A DNA stretch of 64,000 nucleotides from Paenibacillus lupini (GTDB lineage Bacteria; Bacillota; Bacilli; Paenibacillales; Paenibacillaceae): NCBI RefSeq assembly GCF_011761355.1, contig NZ_JAASRW010000008.1, positions 181,504 to 245,503 on the forward strand, given 5' to 3'. A model generated the notes under the pieces. That model worked only from the letters and a program-made list of their open reading frames with translations. It did not search any database and had not been told where the DNA came from. Shown here piece by piece: positions 34,601-43,464 of the stretch (positions within the stretch are counted from its first letter, which is position 1; the number at the start of each line of letters is the position of its first letter). Position numbers and translations under genes: made by a program.

Positions 34601-34875
34601 TCGATTCCGGCTTTAATACCGGTTAAGTCAGCGTCAGATAAGCCGCCGCCCTTGTGAAAGACGAGTACCGTAGATGCACCGCCGCCTCCGCCATCCTTCG
34701 TACCAATCTCCTTTGCCATCTGTGAAGCAATGGTCGAGGAGTAACCGTCAGGCACGTTCATTTGCCCTTTTTCCCGCACAAGATTCTGCATATTAGGTGC
34801 ACTGAGCATTAGCCCAACCATAAGCACAAGCCAAGCGAGCAGAATAATCCATCTTGCTTTAATAACTGTCTTCAT
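31678..34875 (-). CDS. MMPL/RND-type membrane exporter with coiled extracellular insert (YdgH-like)
   Basis: 1065 residues. Two six-helix RND halves: the first has FGIGTDYCILLISRFKEEL, the second ALGIDYSIFLMDRFKEYRD, both with the proton-relay Asp-Tyr pair. Between about 470 and 800 lies a long heptad-rich insert of GLxxLxxG units similar to YhgE/Pip proteins, probably an extracellular stalk. Likely exports lipids or drugs by proton motive force. ATG at 34875 overlaps the MarR gene by 17 nt with GGAGAGG upstream, so it is translationally coupled to its likely repressor. Confidence 0.9.
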   Translation of the reverse strand: MKTVIKARWIILLAWLVLMVGLMLSAPNMQNLVREKGQMNVPDGYSSTIASQMAKEIGTKDGGGGGASTVLVFHKGGGLSDADLTGIKAGIDNLKAHKEELRIASLTTHFDTPELAKQMVAEDGSTVLVLANVNLDGAEQKEVRDNLYDALKDVKVEHYYTGNWLISEDVVTSSQEGLKKTELFTVGFILIILFLVFRSVVAPIVPLLTVGFTYMVTQSVVAFLVKYLDFPLSNFTQIFLVAVLFGIGTDYCILLISRFKEELTHRGSDIRESIVATYRTAGKTVLFSGLAVLVGFASIGFSTFVLYRSAVAVAVGIAVLLLALFTIVPFFMAVLGKKLFWPSKGSLEHKPSGLWGAVGKFSLKRPVWALLILAVLIVPFLSAYKGSLSFNSLDELGNKYDSVKAFNIIADGFGPGESLPSSVIVKSDEPLDTPDGLAALEQISRELSGVQDVKTVRSATRPTGEAMNDFMVSDQVGTLEDGLGQSGDGLGKIGSGLSDASAELSKNEPKLNEAAAGAGKLVDGTNELKTGIVQLGDGLKQIQRGLKDGSAGAEELTKGLKQAKASADQLAAASKDLLKGYQQAGAGVGQLSQAFQSVASEQAKLADGLSSLEQGISGLQATHPELADDTAYQEALSSVKQLGQDAAGISGQMNQLNTQLTAVNGGLAKANTGYEQAADGQAALAAGLGKLADGIAKLQTGIEQAADGQGQIVSKLPGVTDGLDQLASGQKELQSGFTELNSQLSQLTGGLDQSVSGLTQVTDGLSSAQGYLNELSTSSNKQMTGWFIPEDAIASADFQQVINVYMSEDRKSAKFDVVFSGNPYEEETMSQIDDLEAAVERGVQGTAFDGHVTYAVGGVSSMNNDLSNISNADYSRTVMLMIIGIAIILIILFRSIVMPLYMIASLLVTFYTSMAITEVIFVRILGHSGISWAVPFFGFVMLVALGIDYSIFLMDRFKEYRDQLSPTEAILAAMKNMGTVIMSAALILGGTFAAMLPSGVMSLLQIATIVLCGLFLYALVMLPLFIPVMVRMFGKANYWPFMKEDGGRRAPVSTGHEVHTHSTDL

Positions 34876-35350
34876 TGTTAACCTGCCTCTCCTCTCCATC
34901 TCCAGACGACTGTGACATCACACGCGCCAGCTTCTCAAAGGTCTCCATAAAGGCCAGCGCCTCTTTCTCTTCAAAATGCTGCAAAAATGTCGCAATAATT
35001 TGCTGCATCTTACCTTCCACAACATCGGTTACCCGCTTGCCTTCTTCGGTAAGCTTCAGTAGGGTGACCCTGCGGTCCTTCTCATCTGGCAGCCGTTCAA
35101 TTAACTGCTTATCAAATAACCGAGTAATGATTGCGGTAATTGAGCTTTTGCCTACACAGAAAATATCCGCCAGCTCTGTTGATGTACACACTTCAGATGT
35201 GCGCAAATACCGGAGCGTTGAGTATTGCTCAATCGTCAGTTCCTCCGGCACTAGATCCCGGAACATGCCCGTAAGCCTGCGGTGTACGCTGAAATGCGCC
35301 TCTTCATACCGCCTTATGATCGACTCCAGCAGATTATTATCAATTGCCAT
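34859..35350 (-). CDS. MarR-family transcriptional regulator
   Basis: 163 residues. Winged helix: LTIEQYSTLRYLRTSEVCTSTELADIFCVGKSSITAIITRL, then the wing DEKDRRVTLLKLTEEGKRV. First gene of a two-gene operon with the MMPL exporter, which it probably represses until a ligand binds. The region upstream contains ACTATTCAATAGT-type symmetry around 35391-35408 that could be its operator. Confidence 0.9.
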   Translation of the reverse strand: MAIDNNLLESIIRRYEEAHFSVHRRLTGMFRDLVPEELTIEQYSTLRYLRTSEVCTSTELADIFCVGKSSITAIITRLFDKQLIERLPDEKDRRVTLLKLTEEGKRVTDVVEGKMQQIIATFLQHFEEKEALAFMETFEKLARVMSQSSGDGEERQVNNEDSY

Positions 35351-35390
35351 TACGAAATATCCTCTCGCTTGTCATTTTAGTTTCACTATA

Positions 35391-35412
35391 GAACTATTCA
35401 ATAGTAGAACTA
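35391..35412. promoter_or_regulatory. Dyad upstream of the MarR gene
   Basis: The sequence TAGAACTATTCAATAGTAGAAC contains CTATT-C-AATAG symmetry with direct AGAACTAT copies, about 45 nt before the MarR start. It is a plausible autoregulatory operator. Confidence 0.4.
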
Positions 35413-35575
35413 TAACAAAGGCCAAGAATTAGCGTCAACTGACGGAGTGGGAAAAAATGTGAATGTTTGATGAACCTCCAGTCTGAGACTGCTGCACTTG
35501 CCGTTTGCTTGTCCGGTTATTTTCGATTTATAATATTGGTTGAACTTACCATTTTCTTCTCGGGAGGCTTGGATG

Positions 35576-36139
35576 ATGTACGATATCATTATCATTGGTG
35601 CAGGACCAGCCGGCGCAAGCGCCGCGATTTTCACAGCGAAAGCAGGAAAGAGCACCCTTCTGTTCGAGAACAACAAAGGCATGACAAAACGGGCATGGTT
35701 TGAAAATTATTACGGCATTACCGAGATCGGCGGCCCCGATCTTGTCGATACAGGGAAGAAGCAGGCTGTTAGACTAGGCGCAGAATTGAAAGAAGAGACC
35801 GTTACCGGCGTATCCATCATTGAAGACGGCTTGTCCGTCGTAACAGACCAAGGTACTTTTGAGGCGAAGCATGTTCTGCTCGCAACAGGCGCTTTGGTAG
35901 ATTTGGCAGAAACGATCGGCGTTACAACTAAACCAGGTACCGAGCCGCGGATCAAGACAGTAGTTGCCGTAGATGCAGCTGGCCGCACGAATATTGCCGG
36001 CATCTGGGCAGCCGGCACAGTAGCCGGTGTCAGCGTGCATGCCGTCATTACAGCAGGCGATGGGGCTAAAGCAGCCATCAACATTATCAGCGAGCTGAAC
36101 GGCGAGCGTTATGTCGACCACGACGTGATGAAAGCGTAA
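35576..36139 (+). CDS. Single-domain FAD-dependent thioredoxin-reductase-like protein (187 aa)
   Basis: Begins MYDIIIIGAGPAGASAAIFTAKAGK, a Rossmann FAD site, and ends with the TrxR-style ITAGDGAKAAINIISELNG FAD contact preceded by IAGIWAAGTVAG. The central NADPH domain and redox CxxC of thioredoxin reductase are absent, leaving only the FAD fold. Such short proteins occur in Bacillota; the reductant and substrate are unknown. ATG at 35576 (8 nt after GGAGG); ATG 35573 is adjacent and possible. Monocistronic, terminator at 36150. Confidence 0.8.
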   Translation: MYDIIIIGAGPAGASAAIFTAKAGKSTLLFENNKGMTKRAWFENYYGITEIGGPDLVDTGKKQAVRLGAELKEETVTGVSIIEDGLSVVTDQGTFEAKHVLLATGALVDLAETIGVTTKPGTEPRIKTVVAVDAAGRTNIAGIWAAGTVAGVSVHAVITAGDGAKAAINIISELNGERYVDHDVMKA

Positions 36140-36149
36140 ATTGGCGTGA

Positions 36150-36184
36150 AAAAAGGACGAAGCAGATGGCTGCTCCGTCCTTTT
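36150..36184 (+). terminator. Terminator of the FAD-protein gene
   Basis: AAAAAAGGACGAAGCAG-atgg-CTGCTCCGTCCTTTT. Confidence 0.85.
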
Positions 36185-36229
36185 GTTATGACTTCATATT
36201 GTCGCATAATAGCAACGCGCCATGCCGGT

Positions 36230-36258
36230 ACCGTACTGCCTCTCCAGTACGGTTTTTT
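36230..36258 (+). terminator. Second terminator-like hairpin
   Basis: ACCGTACTG-cctctc-CAGTACGGTTTTTT, oriented for plus-strand transcripts and lying 50 nt past the first terminator. No gene lies between the two. Confidence 0.75.
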
Positions 36259-36277
36259 CCTCTTATTCGCTCACCAA

Positions 36278-37150
36278 TTAAGCTGTTGTGCTGCCTGCCG
36301 AGTTTGATTCTGAAGGCGCCTCTGCACCAGCACCTTTGCCTTTACCGAAGTGACCGCCGCCCATATGGCCTCCGCGCGCTTCTTTCGTAAACTCAAACGT
36401 TCCATTCACTTGCTTGGTTACTCGGTCAGTTATGTTCGTAAGCTTCGTATCATATTGTTCTTGTGTCAGCTTGCCGCTGGTAAGTGCTTCATCCAGCTTC
36501 GCCTTGGCAGCACTAACCTCTAGATCAATGACTTTCTGTACGTCTACCCCTTGCTTCTCAGCAATTGCAGCTAAAGACTGACCATCCTTCAAATCCGCCT
36601 TAAGCTCTTCAGCTGTCAGACCAAGCAGATCCAGCAAAGCTGTGTTATCAACGCGTCCAATCGAACCAAACTCTCCTTTGCCTCCGCCGCCCATACCACG
36701 TCCACCAACAGCTCCGCCTTTTGAATTAAGCAGCTTATCCGCAATTGCCGAACTGTCTAGCTTGTCCGCCTTATCGCTTGGCAGCTCCGCAGCCTGAGCA
36801 TCCAGCCATTCCACCAGCTTTGCCTTCAAATCATCGCGACTAATCCCTTGCTCGGAAGCGACTTCCGCCAATGTCGCCGTCTTCAGCTTCTCCTTCAATT
36901 CATCTGAGGAAAGCTTCAAATATTCCGCAAGCTGGCTCTCGAATTTACCTAACCCAAATCCAAGGCCCCGCTTGCCTTGCTTACCAGTATGCTCTGCCTT
37001 ATCCGTTGAAGTAGAATCCAATGCCGCATTTGCTTTCGAAGCTGATGTTGACGATGCCGCATTAACCGACGGGTCTGCCCATAAGCCTCCCCCAATCGCA
37101 AGCGATAGCGCCAAAGTCGTCGTAGCAACCCATATGCTTTTCTTCTTCAT
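36278..37150 (-). CDS. Secreted helical protein of unknown function (290 aa)
   Basis: Signal peptide MKKKSIWVATTTLALSLAIG...SVNA. Two related helical segments follow: YLKLSSDELKEKLKTATLAE with VASEQGISRDDLKAKLVEWL, and LLGLTAEELKADLKDGQSLA with IAEKQGVDVQKVIDLEVSAA, separated by a Gly-rich linker (GGRGMGGGGKGEFG). The C-terminus is a His/Gly/Ser tail (GGHMGGGHFGKGKG). Comparable helical secreted proteins exist in Gram-positives, but I cannot assign a function. ATG 37150 is 5 nt after GGAG; ATG 37153 also possible. Monocistronic. Confidence 0.78.
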   Translation of the reverse strand: MKKKSIWVATTTLALSLAIGGGLWADPSVNAASSTSASKANAALDSTSTDKAEHTGKQGKRGLGFGLGKFESQLAEYLKLSSDELKEKLKTATLAEVASEQGISRDDLKAKLVEWLDAQAAELPSDKADKLDSSAIADKLLNSKGGAVGGRGMGGGGKGEFGSIGRVDNTALLDLLGLTAEELKADLKDGQSLAAIAEKQGVDVQKVIDLEVSAAKAKLDEALTSGKLTQEQYDTKLTNITDRVTKQVNGTFEFTKEARGGHMGGGHFGKGKGAGAEAPSESNSAGSTTA

Positions 37151-37423
37151 CATTTCTCCGCCTTTCCAATCTGGAATCACCAAGCTTTTCCATTGTATGC
37201 CTTTTATATGAACGCACTTTGAACATCACCTTCATTGTCAATATTTAGAAGATTAGAATAATCTCATAATTCTAATCTAACTCCCTCTTTCTACCGAATA
37301 AAACTCCAAATACTTTTCTAACAGAGGTTTGCGAATTTATCTAATATTTTGCTGGTATAGTGGCAATCAGAGAATACAACGATGCTATCGCAGCCTACTA
37401 CCACTAAGAACGAGGGATTATTG

Positions 37424-39175
37424 ATGTCATTTTTAAGCAAAAGAAAAAGCCTGGCTCTTGTGAGCTCAGTTGTACTCGCTATTTTGTTCATTATTATCGT
37501 TGCTGTTATGGTCGCCTACTCGTATATCTCCCAGAAGAATTCCTACATGGAAGATATGACAGGAACCGCTCGCACATTAGGCCTCGTCACCAATGCAAGA
37601 GCTGACCTTATTCATACCACCACAGAACAACTCAAAGACGATAAAGTAGAAGGCTCACAGGAGTTTTCCGATCTGGAAATCCACTTGATGTCCATGGATG
37701 CTAACGCCAGCATCAAAAATACATATCTCATGCTCCCTGATAAGGTAGATAAGAACGGCAAAGCCTATCTCACCATGCTGCAAGGCAGCTATTCCATTAC
37801 GGAAGCTGGCTTTACACCTGGCACACCCTATGAGTTAACAGATGAGTTCAGCAGAGGTTATGACATTGTCCAAAAAGAAGGCTTTGCTCAACTGCACCCC
37901 TACGAAGATGGCATGGGATCATGGCAAACCTATCTCGTAGCCATCAAGGATAGCAACAACAATACAGTCGGATTGTTTGGCATCGACTTTGATTACGGCA
38001 TGGTTCAAGAAGATCTTAACCGCTTGCTCTGGACAAGTATCGGTATCGGTCTATTACTCACAGCATTAGCGATCGGACTTGTCGTCTTACTGATCCGAAT
38101 TGTAACAAGACCACTTAAACGTCTTAGTGAAGTAGCTGCATTAGCGGCCAAAGGCGACTTAATGGTTACTCTCCCCGTTACGAACAATAATGAAATCGGA
38201 CGCGCTTCTAACGCTTTTAATGAAATGATTCTAAGCCTCAGACAGCTCGCCTATCAAATCCGTACAACAGCAAGTGAAGTAGCTGGTTCTTCTGTTACTA
38301 TGCAAGAGAGCGCCGAACAAACATCAAGGGCGACAGAAGAAGTATCCGAAGCGATTCAAGACGTAGCCGAAGGCGCAGACACACAGCTGCAAAGCTTCCA
38401 GGAATGTCAGCGAGCGATGAACGAAATGACCGTTGGCATCCAACGTATTGCGGAGTCCTCCTCGAATGTATCAGAGCTTGCTGTTGATGCATCCGAGCTT
38501 GCTAACGCTGGGGATACGGTTATCAGCCGTACGGTATCGCAAATGCAAATGATTGAAACGAATGTGACCGAGACATCGGCCGTTATGCAAGAGCTGGAGC
38601 AAATGAACAGCCAGATTGGTGCAATCCTGGATATGATCGGAGATGTTGCGAATCAAACCAACTTGCTTGCCCTTAATGCTTCTATTGAAGCAGCACGTGC
38701 CGGCGAGCATGGCAAAGGCTTTGCCGTTGTTGCTCATGAGATTCGCAAGCTTGCAGAACGTTCAAAGGAATCATCCGAGCAGATCTCTACGATTCTAAGC
38801 GGGATTAAAGGACGTACAGATGAAGCAGCCGCTTCCTTGGAAAAAGCAGCCGAGGGCGCTCGCGAAGGTTCTACCGTATCACGCCAAGCCGGCGAATCCT
38901 TCCGTTCCATTATGGAAGCGATTCGTCAAGTATCCAGCCAAGTGCAGGAAGTATCCGCTGCATCCGAGCAGATGTCAGCAGGCAGCCAGCAAATCGCAGC
39001 TTCGCTTGACCAGCTGGAGCATATTGCGGAAGCCTCTTCCGTGCAATCGCAGCGGGTAGCAGCTGCATCCGAGGAACAGCTCGCTTCCATGCAGGAGGTT
39101 GCAAGCTCCTCCGCACAGCTCCGTAGTCTAGCGGATAACTTAAACAAAGCAGTAGGCACGTTCAAAACGGAGTGA
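37424..39175 (+). CDS. Methyl-accepting chemotaxis protein
   Basis: 583 residues. TM1 at about 12-33 (LALVSSVVLAILFIIIVAVM), an extracellular sensor (single Cache-like, 35-200), TM2 (IGIGLLLTALAIGLVVLLI), HAMP (TRPLKRLSEVAALAAKGDL) and a signalling domain with the conserved hairpin tip IGDVANQTNLLALNASIEAA followed by ARAGEHGKGFAVVAHEIRKL. Binds CheW/CheA and directs motility. ATG at 37424 with GAGGG 8 nt upstream; an in-frame ATG at 37382 lacks a ribosome site. Ligand unknown. Monocistronic. Confidence 0.93.
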   Translation: MSFLSKRKSLALVSSVVLAILFIIIVAVMVAYSYISQKNSYMEDMTGTARTLGLVTNARADLIHTTTEQLKDDKVEGSQEFSDLEIHLMSMDANASIKNTYLMLPDKVDKNGKAYLTMLQGSYSITEAGFTPGTPYELTDEFSRGYDIVQKEGFAQLHPYEDGMGSWQTYLVAIKDSNNNTVGLFGIDFDYGMVQEDLNRLLWTSIGIGLLLTALAIGLVVLLIRIVTRPLKRLSEVAALAAKGDLMVTLPVTNNNEIGRASNAFNEMILSLRQLAYQIRTTASEVAGSSVTMQESAEQTSRATEEVSEAIQDVAEGADTQLQSFQECQRAMNEMTVGIQRIAESSSNVSELAVDASELANAGDTVISRTVSQMQMIETNVTETSAVMQELEQMNSQIGAILDMIGDVANQTNLLALNASIEAARAGEHGKGFAVVAHEIRKLAERSKESSEQISTILSGIKGRTDEAAASLEKAAEGAREGSTVSRQAGESFRSIMEAIRQVSSQVQEVSAASEQMSAGSQQIAASLDQLEHIAEASSVQSQRVAAASEEQLASMQEVASSSAQLRSLADNLNKAVGTFKTE

Positions 39176-39288
39176 TCCGTTTTTACAAGCGTAAACAGTT
39201 GCGCCGCTAAAAGGGGCAGCATATGTTTCGCGAATGAAATATAAGCATAGTAAAATAAAAATTTATACTTTCTTATATTTAATAAAAA

Positions 39289-39334
39289 GCACGGCCCGGA
39301 CTAGAGAGAACCCTTCTCCCGTCCGGGCCGTGCT
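39289..39334. terminator. Strong GC-rich terminator
   Basis: AGCACGGCCCGGAC...GTCCGGGCCGTGCT. On the minus strand TTTTTATT follows, closing the bmrCD operon. Confidence 0.88.
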
Positions 39335-39340
39335 TATTTG

Positions 39341-41365
39341 TTAGGAAGCTGTTACGGTGCTGCCCTGCTGCAGCTGGTACATCGCATAATATTTGCCGCG
39401 ATGCTCCATCAATTGATCATGGTCGCCACGCTCCACAATACGGCCGCGGTCCAGTACCAGAATCTGATCCGCCTGGCGGATCGTTGATAAGCGATGGGCA
39501 ATAACAAACGTCGTACGGCCTTTTTTCAGCACATCAAGTGCTTCTTGTATAATGGCCTCTGTCTCTGTATCGATGCTTGCTGTTGCTTCATCTAATATCA
39601 GGATCGCAGGATCATACGCAAGTGCCCTTGCAAATGAGATCAACTGACGTTGTCCCGCAGACAACGTACTGCCCTTCTCAATTACTTCTGCATCAATGCC
39701 ACCCGGCAGCTGCGAGAACATCTCATAAGCACCTACATCACGAAGTGCCTGTTCCACCCGCTCCCGGCTGATCGCCGGATTATCCAGGCTGATGTTGGAT
39801 GCAATCGTACCGGTGAACAAGAACGGATCCTGTAACACGATCCCCATATGCTGGCGCAAATGCTGTTTCGGAATATCCAGCACATTGTTGCCATCAATAA
39901 TAATGCTGCCCTCATTCGAGTCATAGAACCGGAACAACAGGTTCATAATGGAGCTTTTACCGGAACCCGTATGACCAACAAGCGCTACCGTCTCCCCTTG
40001 GCGGGCAGAGAAAGTAATGTTCTTCAGCACATACTCATCCTTCTTGTACGCAAACGAGACATCCTCGAATTTCACTTCGCCTTTGTAACGTTCCATTGTG
40101 CCAGGCTCCACCTCAACACCCGGCTGGTCCATCAGTATAAATACCCGCTCTGCGGATACCCTCGCTGTCTCGAGGTTCGACAGCTGGTTAACAACACCTA
40201 CAATCGGCTGGAACATCCGGTTCATCAGATCCACGAATGCATACAGCACGCCAACCCCGATTGCAGCGCCGAACCAATCTCCCCAGAAGAACCAGATGAC
40301 AATGAGGAAGATAATGTTCCGGACAACGTTCACAAGGTTATGAGAAGTAATCGAGTTCAAGCTAAGCAGCTTGTTCTGATACGTAAAATAATGCTCGTTC
40401 AGCTCGTCGAATTCTTTAAACGTTTCTTTCTGACGACGGAACGCTTGAATAATCGCCATCCCTTGGATGGACTCATTGATCATCGCGTTGATCTCGCTCA
40501 GCTTTGTCCGGATAATACGGTTGTAACGGGCTGCAAAGCGCCGGTACAGACTAATCCAGACAAGCAGAATGGGTACCAGCGGCAGCGCGAACAGCGCAAG
40601 ACGTGGATCTAGCAGGAAAAGTGCCCCGTAGATCGCTGTCATGTAGACAATCGCGGAGAAGAAGTTCGCAAGCACCGCAACATACAGCTCGCGGATTGCT
40701 TCCGTATCATTCGTAATCCGCGAGACGACCTGCCCTGCAGCAAGCGTATCGAAATAATTCACCGGAAGCCGCTGTGTATGAGCAAATACATCGTTACGCA
40801 TCCGCCGAACGATCCGGTTCGCGGATGTCTGAAGCAGCAGCCGTTGCCCGTATGTGAATACCGCACCAAGCAGAAGCAGTCCGACATACAAACCTGCCAG
40901 CTTCAATAAGCTTGGGATTTCTGGCTTATAGAACTGATACAGCTCTTTCGCCGTAATTAACGACACCGGGAATGCTGCCGTTTCTTTGGTTGTTTTATCT
41001 GTAACGGTCATTTGACCGTCCGCTACTTTACGAGCGCCCCCCTCCATAGGAAGAGCACCTTCATACCAATAAAATTTTCTGCCGGCTTGAAGCAGATGCA
41101 CTTCCGCACCTTTCGCTTCACCCGGAGCAAAGTGATCTTCACGTTTGTACCATTTACCTTTATAAGAGACCGTATAGCGTTCATCCGACGCTACCTCATA
41201 CCAGCTCTTCTCAATGCCGAGAATATTCTGATCAATCATTCGCTTCGCAATAAACGGTCCCGCCAGCTCCGCGCAAACGGCGAGCAGGAGGAGAATCAAA
41301 GCTCCAATGATCGGTTTTTTATAAAGCATGGCGTATTGAAACAATCGTTTACCTGTTTGACCCAT
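39341..41365 (-). CDS. bmrD: ABC exporter half-transporter, BmrD/YheH-like
   Basis: 674 residues. Six membrane helices (exporter type I) with an 80-residue extracellular insertion after TM1 (KWYKREDHFAPGEAKGAEVH region), as in YheH. The ATPase domain has Walker A GHTGSGKSS, signature LSAGQRQLISFARAL and Walker B ILILDEATAS with a catalytic Glu. Pairs with the upstream half to export drugs. ATG at 41365, 22 nt after the bmrC stop; an earlier in-frame start at 41425 has no ribosome site. Confidence 0.9.
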   Translation of the reverse strand: MGQTGKRLFQYAMLYKKPIIGALILLLLAVCAELAGPFIAKRMIDQNILGIEKSWYEVASDERYTVSYKGKWYKREDHFAPGEAKGAEVHLLQAGRKFYWYEGALPMEGGARKVADGQMTVTDKTTKETAAFPVSLITAKELYQFYKPEIPSLLKLAGLYVGLLLLGAVFTYGQRLLLQTSANRIVRRMRNDVFAHTQRLPVNYFDTLAAGQVVSRITNDTEAIRELYVAVLANFFSAIVYMTAIYGALFLLDPRLALFALPLVPILLVWISLYRRFAARYNRIIRTKLSEINAMINESIQGMAIIQAFRRQKETFKEFDELNEHYFTYQNKLLSLNSITSHNLVNVVRNIIFLIVIWFFWGDWFGAAIGVGVLYAFVDLMNRMFQPIVGVVNQLSNLETARVSAERVFILMDQPGVEVEPGTMERYKGEVKFEDVSFAYKKDEYVLKNITFSARQGETVALVGHTGSGKSSIMNLLFRFYDSNEGSIIIDGNNVLDIPKQHLRQHMGIVLQDPFLFTGTIASNISLDNPAISRERVEQALRDVGAYEMFSQLPGGIDAEVIEKGSTLSAGQRQLISFARALAYDPAILILDEATASIDTETEAIIQEALDVLKKGRTTFVIAHRLSTIRQADQILVLDRGRIVERGDHDQLMEHRGKYYAMYQLQQGSTVTAS

Positions 41366-41387
41366 TGTTCGTAAACGCCTCTCTTTC

Positions 41388-43136
41388 CTATGATTCAATA
41401 AGCGACTCAAGCTGCTGCCGCTCATATTGTTCCTTATACCAGCCTTCCTGCTTCACCAGATGATCATGCGTGCCCTGTTGAACAATTCGTCCTTCATCAA
41501 GCACGACGATATGATCGGCATGTTGTACAGCAGACAGCCGGTGCGTCGTAATAAGTGTTGTTTTGCCGCTGCGTTCAGTCCGAATGCCCTCGATAATCTC
41601 GGCTTCCGTCCGTCCATCTACAGCAGAAAGCGCATCGTCCAGCATCAATATTTCAGGATCGGCAATAAGCGCACGCGCAATGCTGACCCGCTGCTTCTGA
41701 CCGCCGGAGAGCGCAACACCCTTCTCTCCAACCATTGTCTCGAGGCCATCCGGCAGGAATTGAATATCCTTCGCAAAGGATGCCCGTGCGAGTGCACGCT
41801 GCAGATCATCCTCTGTTGACTCGCCTTTTTTCCCGAACATTATATTTTCGCGTATCGTCTTTGAGAACAGAATTGGCTGCTGTGGTACATACCCGATCCA
41901 GCCAAGCAAGCGCTCCATCGACAGCTTCTCAAGAGGCTGGCCGGTAATCGCAATCTCGCCTTTACCAACCGGATACTCTCTTAACAGCTGTTTCAAGAGT
42001 GTAGTCTTGCCGCTGCCCGTACGGCCGACAATACCAAGTGTCTGGCCTTGCCGCAGACGGATCGTAACATCGCTGAGGTTATCGACGACAGAAGAGGGAT
42101 AACGGAACGTGACATCCTCAAACACAATTGTCGCCGGTGCCGTCACATCGATCGTATTCTCCGCATCTTCTACATCCGGCTTATAGCCAAGCGTTTCTTC
42201 TACTCGGTCAAGCGAAGCATTACCCCGCTGCATAATGTTGATCAGTTCACCAATCGCGAACATCGGCCAAATCAGCATCCCGAGATATACGTTAAAGGAT
42301 ACGAGTTCTCCAAGTGTAATCTCGCTGTGGAACACCAGATAACCACCATAACAAAGACCAATCAGATAGCTGAGACCAACCAAAATTTTGATTGTTGGCT
42401 CGAAGAGCGCATCAATCTTGGCCACAGCGATATTTTTCTGAAACACTTCATCCGTCTTTTTCTTAAACTGCCCCTGGTTTGCTTCCTCCTGTACAAAAGC
42501 ACGGATAACACGCACACCAGATACCGACTCCAGCACTTGGTCGTTTAATTCACCAAACGCATCCTGCGACTGCATAAAGCGCTCGTGGATTTTCCCGCCG
42601 AAATGCTTCATCGCAAGCGCAATGAACGGCAATGGCAGAAGCGCAGCAAGCGTCAGCTTAATGCTGATCATCGCTGCCATCACACCAAGAATCGTCAACA
42701 TAAAGAACGTCGAATCAATAAGCGTCAGAATACCAAACCCCGCTGTTGTTGCTACGGCATTCAGGTCATTCGTCGAACGAGCCATCAAATCGCCCGTCCG
42801 GTTCCGTTCGTAGAACGTTGGCGTCATCTTCAGAAAGTGACGCATAAGGCGTGACCGGAGCAGCCGCTCCAGCACAAAGGCACCGCCGAATAATTTATAA
42901 TGCCACACGTAAGTAATCGCGTAGCCGATCACCGTAACGCCTACCCAGCCGATGACAACCTGCACAAAGCCGGTCTCATCCAGCCTGCCTTGATGAATGC
43001 CGTCAATCGTATGGCCAATCAGCCAAGGCGGGATGACATCCAAGAAGCCTGTAATAATAAGCAGCACACAGGCAAGCGTATATCTTTTCCAATTCATTGC
43101 GAAAAACCATTGAAGTTTCTTAAGTACGATAAACAT
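41388..43136 (-). CDS. bmrC: ABC exporter half-transporter, BmrC/YheI-like
   Basis: 582 residues, six helices plus ATPase. Walker A GRTGSGKTTLL, signature LSGGQKQRVSIARAL, Walker B ILMLDDALSAVD. The position after Walker B is Asp instead of the catalytic Glu, so this half carries the degenerate ATP site typical of heterodimeric exporters such as BmrCD. ATG at 43136 with AGGA 7 nt and GGGAGGTG 13 nt upstream. Expression is likely attenuated by the leader at 43192-43426. Confidence 0.9.
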   Translation of the reverse strand: MFIVLKKLQWFFAMNWKRYTLACVLLIITGFLDVIPPWLIGHTIDGIHQGRLDETGFVQVVIGWVGVTVIGYAITYVWHYKLFGGAFVLERLLRSRLMRHFLKMTPTFYERNRTGDLMARSTNDLNAVATTAGFGILTLIDSTFFMLTILGVMAAMISIKLTLAALLPLPFIALAMKHFGGKIHERFMQSQDAFGELNDQVLESVSGVRVIRAFVQEEANQGQFKKKTDEVFQKNIAVAKIDALFEPTIKILVGLSYLIGLCYGGYLVFHSEITLGELVSFNVYLGMLIWPMFAIGELINIMQRGNASLDRVEETLGYKPDVEDAENTIDVTAPATIVFEDVTFRYPSSVVDNLSDVTIRLRQGQTLGIVGRTGSGKTTLLKQLLREYPVGKGEIAITGQPLEKLSMERLLGWIGYVPQQPILFSKTIRENIMFGKKGESTEDDLQRALARASFAKDIQFLPDGLETMVGEKGVALSGGQKQRVSIARALIADPEILMLDDALSAVDGRTEAEIIEGIRTERSGKTTLITTHRLSAVQHADHIVVLDEGRIVQQGTHDHLVKQEGWYKEQYERQQLESLIES

Positions 43137-43191
43137 AATTTTGTCCTGACACCTCCCGTATCCATCCAAGCATCATCAGCCCCAAAAAAGC

Positions 43192-43230
43192 AAAAAAAGA
43201 AGCGCACCGTAAATGTACGATACGCTTCTT
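43192..43230 (-). terminator. Attenuator terminator 2 before bmrC
   Basis: Minus strand: GAAGCGTATCGTAC...GGTGCGCTTC followed by T7. It lies 56 nt upstream of the bmrC start, so read-through is required for expression. Confidence 0.85.
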
Positions 43231-43265
43231 CACAATGCAGTAGGCACAATAAGGCCCGCTGCAAT

Positions 43266-43303
43266 TAAAAAGGCGCACGGTTACGGTTACGTAACCATGC
43301 GCC
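43266..43303 (-). terminator. Attenuator terminator 1 before bmrC
   Basis: Minus strand: GGCGCATGGTTACG-taac-CGTAACCGTGCGCC followed by T5, 28 nt after the leader peptide stop. Confidence 0.88.
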
Positions 43304-43330
43304 TTTGATTTAATGGGATACCCCTAATCA

Positions 43331-43426
43331 TCAAAGAGATTCGACGCGCGGATGGATTACGTTCATAAATTTAGTATGCACATTGTTAAATCCTACATGT
43401 TGATGAATGAATACAATTGGATTCAT
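43331..43426 (-). CDS. Leader peptide of the bmrCD attenuator, BmrB-like (31 aa)
   Basis: ATG at 43426 with AAAGGAGG 8 nt upstream encodes MNPIVFIHQHVGFNN...HPRVESL and stops at 43331. It is too short for an enzyme, and two terminators follow before bmrC. In B. subtilis the bmrCD operon is controlled by translation of a short upstream peptide (BmrB), with ribosome-stalling antibiotics favouring read-through. Codons near 43346-43358 (CCATCCGCGC) could pair with the 5' arm of terminator 1, a possible antiterminator. Its sequence need not resemble BmrB; the architecture is the evidence. Confidence 0.7.
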   Translation of the reverse strand: MNPIVFIHQHVGFNNVHTKFMNVIHPRVESL

Positions 43427-43464
43427 GTCGTAATCCTCCTTTCGATTTGTGAAATATATTTGTC

